This document shows, one piece after another, positions 33,852-43,016 of a stretch of 64,000 bases of DNA. Under the pieces are notes generated by a model. The model was not told the DNA's origin and did not search any database. It saw only the letters and a list, made by a program, of their open reading frames with translations. This DNA is from CBDCWQ01 sp965223435 (lineage in GTDB: Bacteria > Myxococcota > Kuafuiibacteriia > Kuafuiibacteriales > Kuafuiibacteriaceae). Position 1 is the first letter of the stretch, and every line of letters starts with the position of its first letter. The stretch spans positions 930,001 through 994,000 of the forward strand of contig CBDCWQ010000022.1 in the NCBI GenBank assembly GCA_965223435.1, in the 5' to 3' direction. Both the position numbers and the translations under genes were made by a program.

Positions 33852-35472
33852 CGATACCGTCTTTCCCCCAGTCACTTTGCACCTTAGGCGCGATTTGCGC
33901 CATGGCGTGCTCAGCCATAGCCGTGATCGTCAGACTCGGATTCACCCCCAAGTTTGCAGGAATCATGGATCCGTCAATCACGTATAGCCCGGAATACCCG
34001 AAAACCTCATTCCCGCTGCTGATCACACCATCATCGGGACCAAGCCCCATATTGCAGCCTCCAAGAATGTGAGCGGTGGTGGGTACATCCAGGATCACCT
34101 CATTGATCGCACTCGAAGGATACCCGTTCTGCAGCTTCGCGACGACCCGCGAAAAATCATTGGCGACCTTGATGTAGGTGGGGATTCGTTTTTGCCCCTT
34201 TGCCCGAAACGAAGACAAGGTCTTCCGAAGAGGCGAAAACCACCGCCGCCCCAGACCAAGACTCATGCTGTTGTCCACCGTCTGCATGACCAATAAGATC
34301 ACCGTTCGGTGCGCCCAGCCAAATGGGCTCAATGTCCGCAAAAAATCGACCGGATGTGCAAGAATCTGCCCGATCCACCGGAGCACCCGTGGCATTCCAG
34401 CGCCACCGTCGGTAAGAAGTGTCCCCAAGAAACTCAGCACGTCCGAACCACGAGAATAACGAACGGCCTCAACATGGGTGTGCTCATCGAGATGCACACC
34501 AGACCCGATGGCTACGCCCTCAGAGTACTCTACTTCGCTGGTCCGCGCGGTCGAAGCGATGATCGCTTCACTGTTGGTTCGAACCCGCATTCCAATACGA
34601 TCCGAAATGTTGGGTAAAATTCCTGCCTCCTTGCAGTGAAGCAAGAGTTTGACCGTCCCTAAAACCCCGGCTGAGACCACAACCCGTCTCGCCCGGTACG
34701 TGTCTTTTCGGGCGCCAAACACCCGTGTTGACGACCGCGTCTCGAGCTCATACCCCCCCGTCGCCAAGGGACGAATGAGCTCCACAAGAGTCTCGGGCAC
34801 CACGGAAACACCCTTTCGTTCGGCAAGCCAGAGGTAGTTCTTGTCCAGGGTGTTCTTCGCACCATATCGACAGCCGACCATACACCCACCACAGAACACA
34901 CAACCCGTTCGATCTGGCCCCTCACCGCCAAAAAAAGGATCCGGGACTGTCTTTCCAGGCTCACCGAAAAACACGCCCACATCGGTCCGGCGATAGGTTT
35001 CACCACACCCGATATGCTCGGCACTGCGAAGAAGGAGTTCGTCCGCAGCAAAATCTTTGGGGACAGGCGCCACGCCCAACATTTTTTTTGCCGTCTCAAA
35101 GTGAGGGCCAAGCACCTCTTGCCAGTCATGATCCGGGGGCCAGCCCGTGGCCTGAAAGGCCTCCACTGGGGGCTCAAGCAATGTATTCGCATACACCAAA
35201 CTTCCCCCACCGACCCCGGCCCCACTGAGCACCAAAACGTCGCGAAGAAGCGTCATGCGGAAGATGCCGTGGCATAGGGCTTGCGGTAACCACAGAAACT
35301 TCCGGATCGACCAGTTCGTACGGGGAAACTCTTGCTGCTGCCATCGTTTTCCGGCCTCCAAGACCGCTACCTTGTAACCCTTCTCCGCCAGTCGAAGCGC
35401 CGACACCGACCCCCCGAAACCCGAGCCCACGATCACCCAATCGTAGTCGAATTGTTCCGACCCCGCTGACAT
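33844..35472 (-). CDS. GMC-family FAD oxidoreductase (cholesterol-oxidase-like)
   Basis: 542 aa from the ATG at 35472 (MSAGSEQFDYDWVIVGSGFG). An extension to 35556 is open but lacks a good reason. The FAD-binding GxGxxG is VGSGFGGS (residues ~14-21), and GAGVGGGSLVYAN follows. A cysteine cluster CVFCGGCMVGCRYGAKN is found in a subgroup of cholesterol-oxidase-like proteins. The C-terminal active-site region has AHILGGCNMG and VIDGSMIPANLGVNPSLTI. Such enzymes oxidise sterols or other alcohols at C-OH. No Tat or Sec signal is obvious. It overlaps the degenerate GGDEF gene downstream and is divergent from the HEXXH lipoprotein gene. Confidence 0.88.
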   Translation of the reverse strand: MSAGSEQFDYDWVIVGSGFGGSVSALRLAEKGYKVAVLEAGKRWQQQEFPRTNWSIRKFLWLPQALCHGIFRMTLLRDVLVLSGAGVGGGSLVYANTLLEPPVEAFQATGWPPDHDWQEVLGPHFETAKKMLGVAPVPKDFAADELLLRSAEHIGCGETYRRTDVGVFFGEPGKTVPDPFFGGEGPDRTGCVFCGGCMVGCRYGAKNTLDKNYLWLAERKGVSVVPETLVELIRPLATGGYELETRSSTRVFGARKDTYRARRVVVSAGVLGTVKLLLHCKEAGILPNISDRIGMRVRTNSEAIIASTARTSEVEYSEGVAIGSGVHLDEHTHVEAVRYSRGSDVLSFLGTLLTDGGAGMPRVLRWIGQILAHPVDFLRTLSPFGWAHRTVILLVMQTVDNSMSLGLGRRWFSPLRKTLSSFRAKGQKRIPTYIKVANDFSRVVAKLQNGYPSSAINEVILDVPTTAHILGGCNMGLGPDDGVISSGNEVFGYSGLYVIDGSMIPANLGVNPSLTITAMAEHAMAQIAPKVQSDWGKDGIDE

Positions 35473-35661
35473 CCTAAGCGTATGTAGGCAACTCGCGACC
35501 GTGTGGCAAGGGGCTACCTCGCCGAGCATCTGCCAAGAGGCCGCGGGGGGGCTCACTGACCGTCACACAAGTGCATCAGGCTCAACCCAGGCTCTCACAT
35601 TCTGGAGTCTGCCTTTCGCTGGTAACTTTTAACTCGTCCCGCTGACGAAGCGAACGGCACC

Positions 35662-37161
35662 ATGCGATCTTTCAAACGAACGACGGGGCTGAGCATTCGT
35701 CCTGCCCCTCTGAGAACCATCGCAATTTACAGTGCGCTGCTCATTCTATCGATCAACGGCTGCGGCTATCCACTCAAGCGCCATGACGCTCTCAGTGCTC
35801 AAGAAGACCGGCCTTCGCCCACGAAGCTTCAGCGGTGGGCCACGGTTCCTCAGGTCATCCGATCTCACGGCCTGGATACGTTTCGTCTGGAATTTGAACC
35901 GAACCGACAAGTCGAATCGGTTCACTTCGAGCCCAGTTCAAGGCACTTGATGACTCCTCAAGATCTAAGGATGAGAGACGACGGAACCGGGGGAGACGAA
36001 CTCAAAGGCGATGGGATCTACTCCTTGGGTCCTCTTCGGTATCACGATGATACCCTGGCAACACACTACGAATTCGATGTCGACAGTCCCAGGGGTCTCA
36101 GTCTTGCGGACCTGGGAAATATCATGATCACCACAGCATCAGGCACGAGATACGCCGCGTTTCTTGTCCACCCTCACATCGGTATTCTCGACCAGGAGAT
36201 AGAGACCGAGCCCGTGCTTAGGTTAAGCGGAAACATCTCCTTGACCTCAAACATCATCGCCGTCCAGAGCCGGGATCACTACACACAGCGATACCTAAGA
36301 GGAGAGGTTGAGGCGCTCCATGTCCTCACCAAACAGATTTACCCGGCCATCGGTGATCAATTCGATTTCCTCGTATTTGCAGCCCTAGATCACCTAGAGA
36401 ACCCTACAGAGCAACGCGGACCCCGTGACTTCAGCGCTGGCGCCCACACCTCTGTGCGGGTCGACTTTGAGGGTACCGGGCACACACCACGCAATCACGG
36501 TGACCAATACGGAAGCGATGCGCGTCTAGCAGCCATCACCGTCTTAGATACCCTGCGACGTGGGTTCAAAAGCAACAATCTCGTCCACGAGATCCTCCAC
36601 CACTGGGGCGGCCGCACTCCACTCGATCTCGAAATCCAAAGCGACGCCACACACTACGACGCCCGCTCCAGCGTGGGCAGTCTTCTTGGAGGGCTGCGCT
36701 GGGAAGCCCATCCCACAGGAAACCACATCCTTCGGTGCTACCGCGCGGGTCGCAATGGTGCGTCAGAGGCTGCACCGCTTGATCTGTACATGATGGGTCT
36801 CATCCCGGGACGCGACGTCCCAGATATTCATGTGATGAATGGAGCGTGGCAGGAATCTTGCGATCAAGAAATCACCGACATCCGTCACTCGGTTTCAATC
36901 GATGCCCTCCAAGCGCGGCTCGGTCGTCGGAGGCCAGCCCCATCGGACGCCCAACGCCATTTTAGGATCGGTTTCGTCATTGAAACCCATCAACGAGAAA
37001 TGACCGATGCCGAACGCACGTTCTATACCATCATGGCCAAGCACGTAACCCAAACCCCGGTTCATCAAGAACGGCGTCCGTGGATCGGGTTCAATTGGGC
37101 TCCGATTGGCCCGTATTTCGGACACCGCACCACTTGGAAAAGCGATATCGAGGAGCCCTAA
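35662..37161 (+). CDS. Putative secreted metallopeptidase lipoprotein (HEXXH)
   Basis: 499 aa with a signal peptide ending near the Cys in SINGCGYPLK, which suggests a lipoprotein. The mature part has a beta-rich N-terminal domain with RMRDDGTGGDELKGDGIYSL (a pattern seen in choice-of-anchor proteins). It also has a clear zinc-peptidase motif HEILHHWG, with H309, E310 and H313. A third zinc ligand is not identified with confidence. The family is not recognised, so the peptidase call rests on HEXXH plus export. It is followed 2 bp later by a small gene and then a beta-helix lipoprotein. Confidence 0.65.
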   Translation: MRSFKRTTGLSIRPAPLRTIAIYSALLILSINGCGYPLKRHDALSAQEDRPSPTKLQRWATVPQVIRSHGLDTFRLEFEPNRQVESVHFEPSSRHLMTPQDLRMRDDGTGGDELKGDGIYSLGPLRYHDDTLATHYEFDVDSPRGLSLADLGNIMITTASGTRYAAFLVHPHIGILDQEIETEPVLRLSGNISLTSNIIAVQSRDHYTQRYLRGEVEALHVLTKQIYPAIGDQFDFLVFAALDHLENPTEQRGPRDFSAGAHTSVRVDFEGTGHTPRNHGDQYGSDARLAAITVLDTLRRGFKSNNLVHEILHHWGGRTPLDLEIQSDATHYDARSSVGSLLGGLRWEAHPTGNHILRCYRAGRNGASEAAPLDLYMMGLIPGRDVPDIHVMNGAWQESCDQEITDIRHSVSIDALQARLGRRRPAPSDAQRHFRIGFVIETHQREMTDAERTFYTIMAKHVTQTPVHQERRPWIGFNWAPIGPYFGHRTTWKSDIEEP

Positions 37162-37163
37162 AG

Positions 37164-37466
37164 ATGATGCCCAAACCCAACCCCTGGTCGCATACCGGCG
37201 TCGTGTCTACGGTAGCAGAGTACCTCCAAACGGGGGAACATGAATCGATATCGGTTCCGGCAGACGCGATTCCAATGATTCGTGCTGCCCTGTTTGTCCA
37301 CCACGATTCCCCTCATCTTGCAGACATCCTCGAAGAGTACTGCGAATTCGCATGCTGGATCGGCCAAGAATACAGTTCGCCGTTCGCCCGAGACGTGCTC
37401 TTGGACCTCGCAGAGGACTCATTCGCCGTCATGGGTCGACGCCTTCTCGCGGCCGGGACGGGCTGA
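37164..37466 (+). CDS. Hypothetical protein, 100 aa
   Basis: Starts at the ATG at 37164, two bases after the metallopeptidase stop, with GAGGAG 7-8 bases before it, so it is likely cotranscribed and real. It is acidic and helical (HHDSPHLADILEEYCEF; DVLLDLAEDSFAVMGRRLL), with no signal peptide or known domain. Function unknown. It may be a cytoplasmic accessory of the neighbouring exported proteins. Confidence 0.65.
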   Translation: MMPKPNPWSHTGVVSTVAEYLQTGEHESISVPADAIPMIRAALFVHHDSPHLADILEEYCEFACWIGQEYSSPFARDVLLDLAEDSFAVMGRRLLAAGTG

Positions 37467-37545
37467 ACAAGACCGACACCACGCCCCTTCACACACCCCC
37501 TATGCGTGTGGCCAAAATCCATGGAACAATGATGGTTCGGCTGGC

Positions 37546-39240
37546 ATGCGCGTCACTCACGAACCCCAAAACCAGGGCTTCAGCTTGGCTGTTCTTTGGA
37601 TCTTGAGTCTCGGTCTGTGTGTGTTCGTCTCACATTGTAGTCTGCTCGTTCTTCCCGAGCGACTGGAGAAAAGCGACGCCGGAACGCCAGATGGGTCAAC
37701 GCCAGACGGGTCAACGCCAGACGGGTCAACGCCAGACGGGTCAACGCCAGACGGGTCAACGCCAGACGGGTCAACGCCAGACGGGCCGGCGACCAAACTC
37801 CTATTCTTGAAGCAGCCAGCCAACATCACTTTGGGCTCATTTTTCAACCCCACGATTGAGATCGGCGCGGTAACCGATAAGGGGGCAATCGACCCAAAAT
37901 ACACCGGAGAAATCACCCTCGAGGCGGTCGGACAGGACATCCAAATCTTTGGGCCGAAAACGGTCCTCATGGAAAATGGCCAAGTCCGCTGGCCTGCGAT
38001 TACGGTGCTTCCAGGCGGCACCGTCGACGTCACATTGCTCGCACACACAAACGGACTCATATCGGCACAAAGTTCGGCGTTTGCGATCACCGGATCCGCC
38101 CGCTACGTAGACGGTGGCGCCGGAAATGACCAATCAAACGCCTGTACCAACTACCGTAGGCCCTGCGCTACAATTGCCAAAGCCACGGCAGCCGCCGGAT
38201 GCGGTGAAATCATATTCATCCAAGGCGGAACGTATCGGACCCCGATCCACATCGATCGCACTTGCGACAACACACTTGTTTTTAGGCCCTGGCCAGCGAC
38301 ACAAGACCTCAATATCGATACCCGAGCGACACCCGGGCCTTCGATCACCATGCAAGGCAAGGGCCTAAGGCTAGAACGATTCCACATCATCGGAAGCCAA
38401 GAAGATGGCATTCACATTCGAAAACCAGCCAACAACATCAGTATCTGGTCATGCGAGCTCCGCGATCTCCCCGGGAAGGGCATTGCCATCTCCGACGGAA
38501 CAGATCACCTGATTGAAAGCAGTACCATTTCCTCCACCCTAGGGATCGGCATCGAAGTGCGAACCACAACCAACACGCGCATCATCAACAATTATGTTTC
38601 AGCCGTACAAGCCAGCGGTATCCGTACGGAACATAGCGTCGCCAACAGTGAAATCAAAGGTAATAACGTCGATGGCAACGACGTTGGCATCTTCCTAACC
38701 TCCCCCTCGGAGGTCTCCAACAACCGAATTCACAACAACCGCGTGGGCATCAGCATTGGGGGTGGCAACGGATCGCAGATAGCCAACAACACCATCAACA
38801 ACCAAACGGAGTTTGGCATCGTCATGTTCATTGAGGGAATAAGCACCCCAGTCCGCAACAACATCATCACCAACAACCAAAAAGGAGGCATCAACGACTG
38901 GTTTGGCCGAGCCGACGGCCTCGCCTTTAACCTTTTTTATAACAACGCCTCCAACAACTGTATGAACCTACCTGCCAGCGCCTGTGAGCATGGACAACAA
39001 GGCAATATCGCAGGCATCGATCCCATGTTTGTCGACACCGAAGCCTACTATCTTTCATCTCCAGCAGGTCATTTTCCCTTTACCAACATCAACCCAAACG
39101 ACCCAAAGTCACCCGCCATCGATGCCGCAGACCCAGACGATGACTTCCTGCAAGAACCTCAGCCAAACGGTAGCCACCGCAACCTGGGCGCCTGGGGCAA
39201 CACCCAAAGAGCGAGCAAGACTCCAGATGGACCGGGGTGA
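37546..39240 (+). CDS. Right-handed parallel beta-helix lipoprotein
   Basis: 564 aa from the ATG at 37546. The N-terminal helix LAVLWILSLGLCVFVSHC ends in a cysteine, so it may be a lipoprotein (SHC is a weak lipobox). Next comes (TPDGS)7 from 15-bp repeats, then a ~90-residue beta domain. From residue ~195 to ~500 it is a beta-helix, with repeats such as NNYVSAVQASGIRT, NNVDGNDVGIFLTSPSEVSN and NNTINNQTEFGIVMF. Such folds bind or cut polysaccharides or adhere to surfaces. No catalytic residues can be assigned. Its closest neighbours are the metallopeptidase lipoprotein and a small hypothetical gene in the same direction. Confidence 0.8.
   Translation: MRVTHEPQNQGFSLAVLWILSLGLCVFVSHCSLLVLPERLEKSDAGTPDGSTPDGSTPDGSTPDGSTPDGSTPDGSTPDGPATKLLFLKQPANITLGSFFNPTIEIGAVTDKGAIDPKYTGEITLEAVGQDIQIFGPKTVLMENGQVRWPAITVLPGGTVDVTLLAHTNGLISAQSSAFAITGSARYVDGGAGNDQSNACTNYRRPCATIAKATAAAGCGEIIFIQGGTYRTPIHIDRTCDNTLVFRPWPATQDLNIDTRATPGPSITMQGKGLRLERFHIIGSQEDGIHIRKPANNISIWSCELRDLPGKGIAISDGTDHLIESSTISSTLGIGIEVRTTTNTRIINNYVSAVQASGIRTEHSVANSEIKGNNVDGNDVGIFLTSPSEVSNNRIHNNRVGISIGGGNGSQIANNTINNQTEFGIVMFIEGISTPVRNNIITNNQKGGINDWFGRADGLAFNLFYNNASNNCMNLPASACEHGQQGNIAGIDPMFVDTEAYYLSSPAGHFPFTNINPNDPKSPAIDAADPDDDFLQEPQPNGSHRNLGAWGNTQRASKTPDGPG
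37684..37788. repeat. Seven 15-bp tandem repeats encoding TPDGS
   Basis: Units of ACGCCAGACGGGTCA start at 37684 and recur every 15 bp. The first has a silent C-to-T change and the last ends GGGCCG. They form a Pro/Gly-rich linker in the beta-helix lipoprotein, and unit number is likely variable. Confidence 0.9.
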
Positions 39241-39375
39241 CCTGCCCCGCAAACTAAGCGTGCTTCTGGGGTAACTGCGTCTGAGGGCGGGCATGAAACA
39301 ACGACACCGCGGAGCTTTTGGAGCCTGCAATGGAATCGCAGGGATCGTTGGCATTGGGGCCTTTTGAGTCAGGGT

Positions 39376-39660
39376 CTATAGATGGAGCGGAGCGCATGCG
39401 TCACGGGTGGGTCGACACTCGCACTGCCCGGCACAGATGGCATCCAGGTTGCAAAGTTCTTCATCCTCGCCGCAAGCGTTGACCGCAGCCCCCTCGTTGT
39501 TCGCGCAAACACGACCCTTTCCAGGCTTCTCTTTGACCTTGTATTCACATTGCCACCAGCGAAACATTCGAGGCTGTTTTGACGGCGGGGAGGTGGCATC
39601 GGGCCTGCTCCAGCCCATGGTGAAAGCAGAAACGAGAACAAGAGCAAACCAAAACCGCAT
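39376..39660 (-). CDS. Small secreted Cys-rich protein (94 aa)
   Basis: From the ATG at 39660 the product opens with a signal peptide MRFWFALVLVSAFTMGWSRP. The mature part is rich in cysteine: WQCEYKVKE, GRVCANNEGAAVNACGE, ELCNLDAICAGQCEC and RDACAPLHL. Eight or so cysteines in 70 residues implies a disulfide-stabilised mini-protein. GGAG sits 1 base before the start codon, which is too close for ideal initiation. The longer open frame continuing upstream to 40311 is a shadow of the gene on the other strand. The divergent gene starts only 7 bases away. Function unknown: adhesion, inhibitor or toxin-like roles are all possible. Confidence 0.6.
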   Translation of the reverse strand: MRFWFALVLVSAFTMGWSRPDATSPPSKQPRMFRWWQCEYKVKEKPGKGRVCANNEGAAVNACGEDEELCNLDAICAGQCECRPTRDACAPLHL

Positions 39661-39666
39661 GCTCCT

Positions 39667-40548
39667 ATGCAGCAGCCCTGGACATCGGATGTCAATCATC
39701 ATGCCCTCGGACACGCAGACGCGGGCAGGACCGATGCGATCCATCCGCCTCCCCAGAAAAATAGGTCGGCGCCGGCGGCGCCGGCACAACGACCGGATGC
39801 AGTTCAACCCAGCGCGCCGGTGGCCAACGCCCGCACCGCGGCCGGTGGGCGCCTCGTAGGCGGGGTGCGGGAAGACAACTCGATGCGGCGCCTCACCGAA
39901 GTGGCGACGATTCAGTATGACCGGCCTATGACCGAGCAACAGGTCCGAGAAGATCTGGTGAGGCACCGAGAGACGGACATTCGCCTCCTTCCTGACCCTT
40001 CGACACAAGAAGGCGATCGTGCCCGAAGGTGGCGTGTCTCTCTTCCCAACGAGAACGCCTTTTTTGGCCTTCGCCCTGAGGCCTTGCAAACGATCATGAG
40101 TCGGCCGTTTGATCCCGAGGGCCGCGTGGACGCCGATATGATGCGTCGAATTCGATCCGGTCACATTCCGGAGGGAGCCCGAGAGATCCGTCCCAACGTC
40201 CACTTGTGGGAGGGCGCACCGGGAAACCTCGTCTACATTGACCGAAGACGAAGCGAACCCAACGTCCAAGTGTTTCGCCAGCGTGAAACGAGCGAGTCGA
40301 TGATTCAGCAAAGAAGTTTCTTGGCCCGAAACAGCTCAGACCCCGAGTTGTTTTCCCGTTTGACGGCCAGCATCAACCGTGAGTTCAACCAAGTCGCGCA
40401 GCACTATATTCGAGAGGACGGCCTCTCTCCGCGCCAGGCTGAGGCGAGGGCGAGTCGGTTCTTGAGTCATCAAGCACGTCGACAAATCGCAGCGTGGGCA
40501 GGCGCAATACTCCGAAACCAACCGGAGGCCTTGGGGGACGATGAATGA
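39667..40548 (+). CDS. Hypothetical protein (293 aa)
   Basis: An ATG at 39667 gives a product whose N-terminal 60 residues are Pro/Ala-rich and disordered (APAAPAQRPDAVQPSAP). A soluble alpha/beta region follows, with DEQxx-like DNSMRRLTEVATIQY and a helical C-terminus (LSPRQAEARASRFLSHQARR). The start is 7 bases from the divergent cysteine-rich gene and no ribosome site is seen, so an internal start is possible. The last ~100 bp and the sequence after the stop are duplicated at 43087-43222. No domain recognised. Confidence 0.6.
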   Translation: MQQPWTSDVNHHALGHADAGRTDAIHPPPQKNRSAPAAPAQRPDAVQPSAPVANARTAAGGRLVGGVREDNSMRRLTEVATIQYDRPMTEQQVREDLVRHRETDIRLLPDPSTQEGDRARRWRVSLPNENAFFGLRPEALQTIMSRPFDPEGRVDADMMRRIRSGHIPEGAREIRPNVHLWEGAPGNLVYIDRRRSEPNVQVFRQRETSESMIQQRSFLARNSSDPELFSRLTASINREFNQVAQHYIREDGLSPRQAEARASRFLSHQARRQIAAWAGAILRNQPEALGDDE

Positions 40549-40577
40549 CGATAAAACATGATTCTCTTGCAGCTCAT
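40443..40577. repeat. Direct repeat copy 1 (~135 bp)
   Basis: This segment covers the 3' end of the gene at 39667 and ~30 bp beyond. It matches 43087-43222 almost base for base, including more than 60 consecutive identical bases around CAAGCACGTCGACAAATCGC. The two copies flank the DUF2079 gene and its downstream ORF. It could be a leftover of gene duplication or a recombination scar. Confidence 0.9.
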
Positions 40578-40654
40578 GGAGGGTCACGATCTGGGTGAGC
40601 TGAAGCACTGTCGAATGGTTCCTCACTTGAGACCTCTGGGCTTCCTATCGGCTT

Positions 40655-40996
40655 TTATGCGGCTTTATCGGAGGATTTTCCTCCTTGAGGTGGCAACATG
40701 GAGTATTGCTCCGGTGTCAACGGCGAGCCACTGCGCTCCAAAATACGACGGCCGATGCCCGCCACCTGAATTCCATTCGCAAAGCCACACCCGAGTAGCT
40801 TCAGCAGATCCACGGCCAGTCCATCTCTCGCAATATTCTGTGTGGCAGCGAATAGGTTGGTCAGAAAACTCCGAAAGCTCAACCCGTCGACATAGGGCGC
40901 CCAAAGAAATTTCAAAGCCCAGCTCAATGTCTTTCCCCCTTCGAGCTTCTCACCGATTTCGGCTGACAACGCCAAACCAATAGGCCACACGCCCAC
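40655..40996 (-). CDS. Hypothetical protein or protein remnant (113 aa)
   Basis: A GTG at 40996 opens a 113-codon frame with a natural amino-acid mix (ALKFLWAPYVDGLSFRSFL; NLFAATQNIARDGLAVDLL; LGCGFANGIQVAGIGRR). It starts 34 bases after the DUF2079 stop in the same direction, so it may be the second gene of a unit. It lacks a ribosome site and could be the tail of a larger, decayed gene. No family recognised. Confidence 0.45.
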   Translation of the reverse strand: MGVWPIGLALSAEIGEKLEGGKTLSWALKFLWAPYVDGLSFRSFLTNLFAATQNIARDGLAVDLLKLLGCGFANGIQVAGIGRRILERSGSPLTPEQYSMLPPQGGKSSDKAA

Positions 40997-41030
40997 CTAT
41001 TCTTTTCGATTCCAGTGGAAGCTCATGGGC

Positions 41031-42995
41031 TTAATCGCGTCGGCGCCGGTAGAGGCGGGTGGCGCCGACGGATCTGTAGAGCTCGAAGTTTTGGTCGGAA
41101 GCGAGTTTTTGGGTGTAGCGAGACAACTGCTTCTTCGACCAGGGCCAGGCGCTCTGTGTGTGGTTAAAGATAACGTAGTCAACTTCGGTAGCAACGTTGG
41201 AGAGATTAAAGACTTTGGCTCGCCCAGACAAGTGCGGGACCAAGTGATTCTGGGCGGCAACGGGAGCGTCGGTCGGGATGGCGGAAAGTAGGGCTTGAAT
41301 ACCGGCTTTTTCGGTGCGGAGGGCGTAGTAGTGTCGGTGGGTCCCGCGGAACAGCTCGGCTCGGGCCCAGGGGCCCTGGAGGCCATAAGCTACGGTGGCC
41401 AATAGGCAGGCCAATGCAAGTACCGAGTTCCATTGGCGAGGGGCGAGGGCGGGGGACCATTGGTGCAGTTTTGCGGCGAGTTTGGGCAGGACCTCTACAG
41501 CGCCTAAGGTGGAGATGAGGGCCATGGTTGCACCGTAGTGAAAACCGAACCAGTGGGTGGGCCTCGAGGCTAGGAACCGACTGGCTGCGCTCGCCGAGGA
41601 TGCGATCACAGCGCTTGGGGATGCGAGGCCCAAAAAGAGTTTCTCGGCGTAGGGCAATAACAGGCCACGAACCCGCATTTCGTGACCGAATACATATGCG
41701 ATGGCTCCGGCTGGATCGCTGAGGAGATTTGTTAGCCGCTCCGCCATGCTGTGACCAAGGTGATCAAAGTGTTCCATATGGGGCACGCCGCCACCACTGC
41801 CAACGATGCGAAACAAGACGAAGTGTTCGAGGAGGAACACGCCGGCGCCGGTGGCCAAGACGGCGAGGCCCTCTTTTCGATTTGGACCGAGGACGGCAAA
41901 AGCGGCCCCAAGGCATGCGACGGTGAGTGCAATGTCTTCTCGGCAGATCGCGGCTAAGGTGGCCATGACTAAGGTGAGGCCGAAGCGATGGTGACGATAG
42001 GCCCACCAGGTCCAAGCCAATGGGCCTATGGCCATGACCGACGTGTGGAAATCGAACATCATCGCTGACTGAAAATCATACGAAAGAACGGCCGTCACGA
42101 GCAGTAGGACGGACGCGGCGACGGGGACGCCGCCATCCTGTGAAAGCAGCCAGAGCGCCGGTAAGGCGGATGCGATAGCGAATGCCTGCAAGAGGAGCAG
42201 CATGCCGGCATCGTTCCAAAGCCAGAAAAAAGGCGTGAGGAGGATAAGGATCTTGTCCGAATGATCCGCGAAGGCGTGCACATTGCCCAAGATGGAGTTG
42301 ACCGGTGCCTCGAATTGGCTGAGCAACCACATAGTTTGGTGGTAAATGCCGAGATCCCATGAGCCGCTTCCGAAGTTTCGGTGACGCGTGTAGCTGTAGC
42401 AGAAATAGAGGAGCGCAGAGGCTACGGGGAGACATATGCCGAAAAGGATATGCCCGTGCCGATGGTGATGGGTTTCGTTGGTTTCCCTCTCGTTGCGGGA
42501 AGACGACCGAGTGAGCACGGGTAGCGTGACGTGTATGAGGGCTGACAGAAACAGAGCGAGGAATGGAACCTGTACAAAAAGAGCGTGTGGACTAAGGGCG
42601 CCGAGGGCGAAGAGTAGCCAGGCGGCGGCGCCGAGTACGCCCATTCGTGTCATGGCTTTAGGACAGTGGCGCCAGCGTGATGGTCTGGCTGCGACGCAAA
42701 GGAGTATCAACCACAGGAGCCCGACAAGCCACGGACCGCCGGCATGGGTTCCCGGGGCATCTTTGGGCAAAAGGCCCCGCCGAATGACAGCTGACCAAGT
42801 CGTCGCGCCGAGACCGTAGGCCGCAAGTCCGGTGGCTAAGGCCAGGCGGCCCGTTTCGCGAAAAAACTTCGATGCTGCTGTTCTCGTTTCCAAGGCGGCC
42901 CGGGAACTTATCTCTGGTCGGAAAGTTTGGGTCAAGAATGCATGCTGAGATATGCGGCTTCGACGGCGGGTGCGAAGGATCCCCAGCGATCTCAT
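41031..42995 (-). CDS. DUF2079 multi-pass membrane protein
   Basis: 654 aa from the ATG at 42995. A TTG at 43016 would add seven residues. About ten hydrophobic segments are present. The family's signature is seen at SGSWDLGIYHQTMWLLSQFE (conserved 'DLGIYDQ'), followed by NSILGNVHAFADHSDKILIL and LTPFFWLWNDAGMLLLLQA. The C-terminal soluble domain includes AVAAQNHLVPHLSGRAKVF. These proteins are predicted glycosyltransferase-like membrane enzymes (GT-C superfamily) of unknown substrate. The gene is flanked by the two copies of the 135-bp repeat. Confidence 0.82.
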   Translation of the reverse strand: MRSLGILRTRRRSRISQHAFLTQTFRPEISSRAALETRTAASKFFRETGRLALATGLAAYGLGATTWSAVIRRGLLPKDAPGTHAGGPWLVGLLWLILLCVAARPSRWRHCPKAMTRMGVLGAAAWLLFALGALSPHALFVQVPFLALFLSALIHVTLPVLTRSSSRNERETNETHHHRHGHILFGICLPVASALLYFCYSYTRHRNFGSGSWDLGIYHQTMWLLSQFEAPVNSILGNVHAFADHSDKILILLTPFFWLWNDAGMLLLLQAFAIASALPALWLLSQDGGVPVAASVLLLVTAVLSYDFQSAMMFDFHTSVMAIGPLAWTWWAYRHHRFGLTLVMATLAAICREDIALTVACLGAAFAVLGPNRKEGLAVLATGAGVFLLEHFVLFRIVGSGGGVPHMEHFDHLGHSMAERLTNLLSDPAGAIAYVFGHEMRVRGLLLPYAEKLFLGLASPSAVIASSASAASRFLASRPTHWFGFHYGATMALISTLGAVEVLPKLAAKLHQWSPALAPRQWNSVLALACLLATVAYGLQGPWARAELFRGTHRHYYALRTEKAGIQALLSAIPTDAPVAAQNHLVPHLSGRAKVFNLSNVATEVDYVIFNHTQSAWPWSKKQLSRYTQKLASDQNFELYRSVGATRLYRRRRD

Positions 42996-43016
42996 GGACA
43001 AGTCGACGATCGGCAA

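Noticed and set aside
39661..40311. Minus-strand extension of the small Cys-rich secreted protein
   Set aside because: Antisense to the 39667 gene; the signal peptide marks the true start at 39660.
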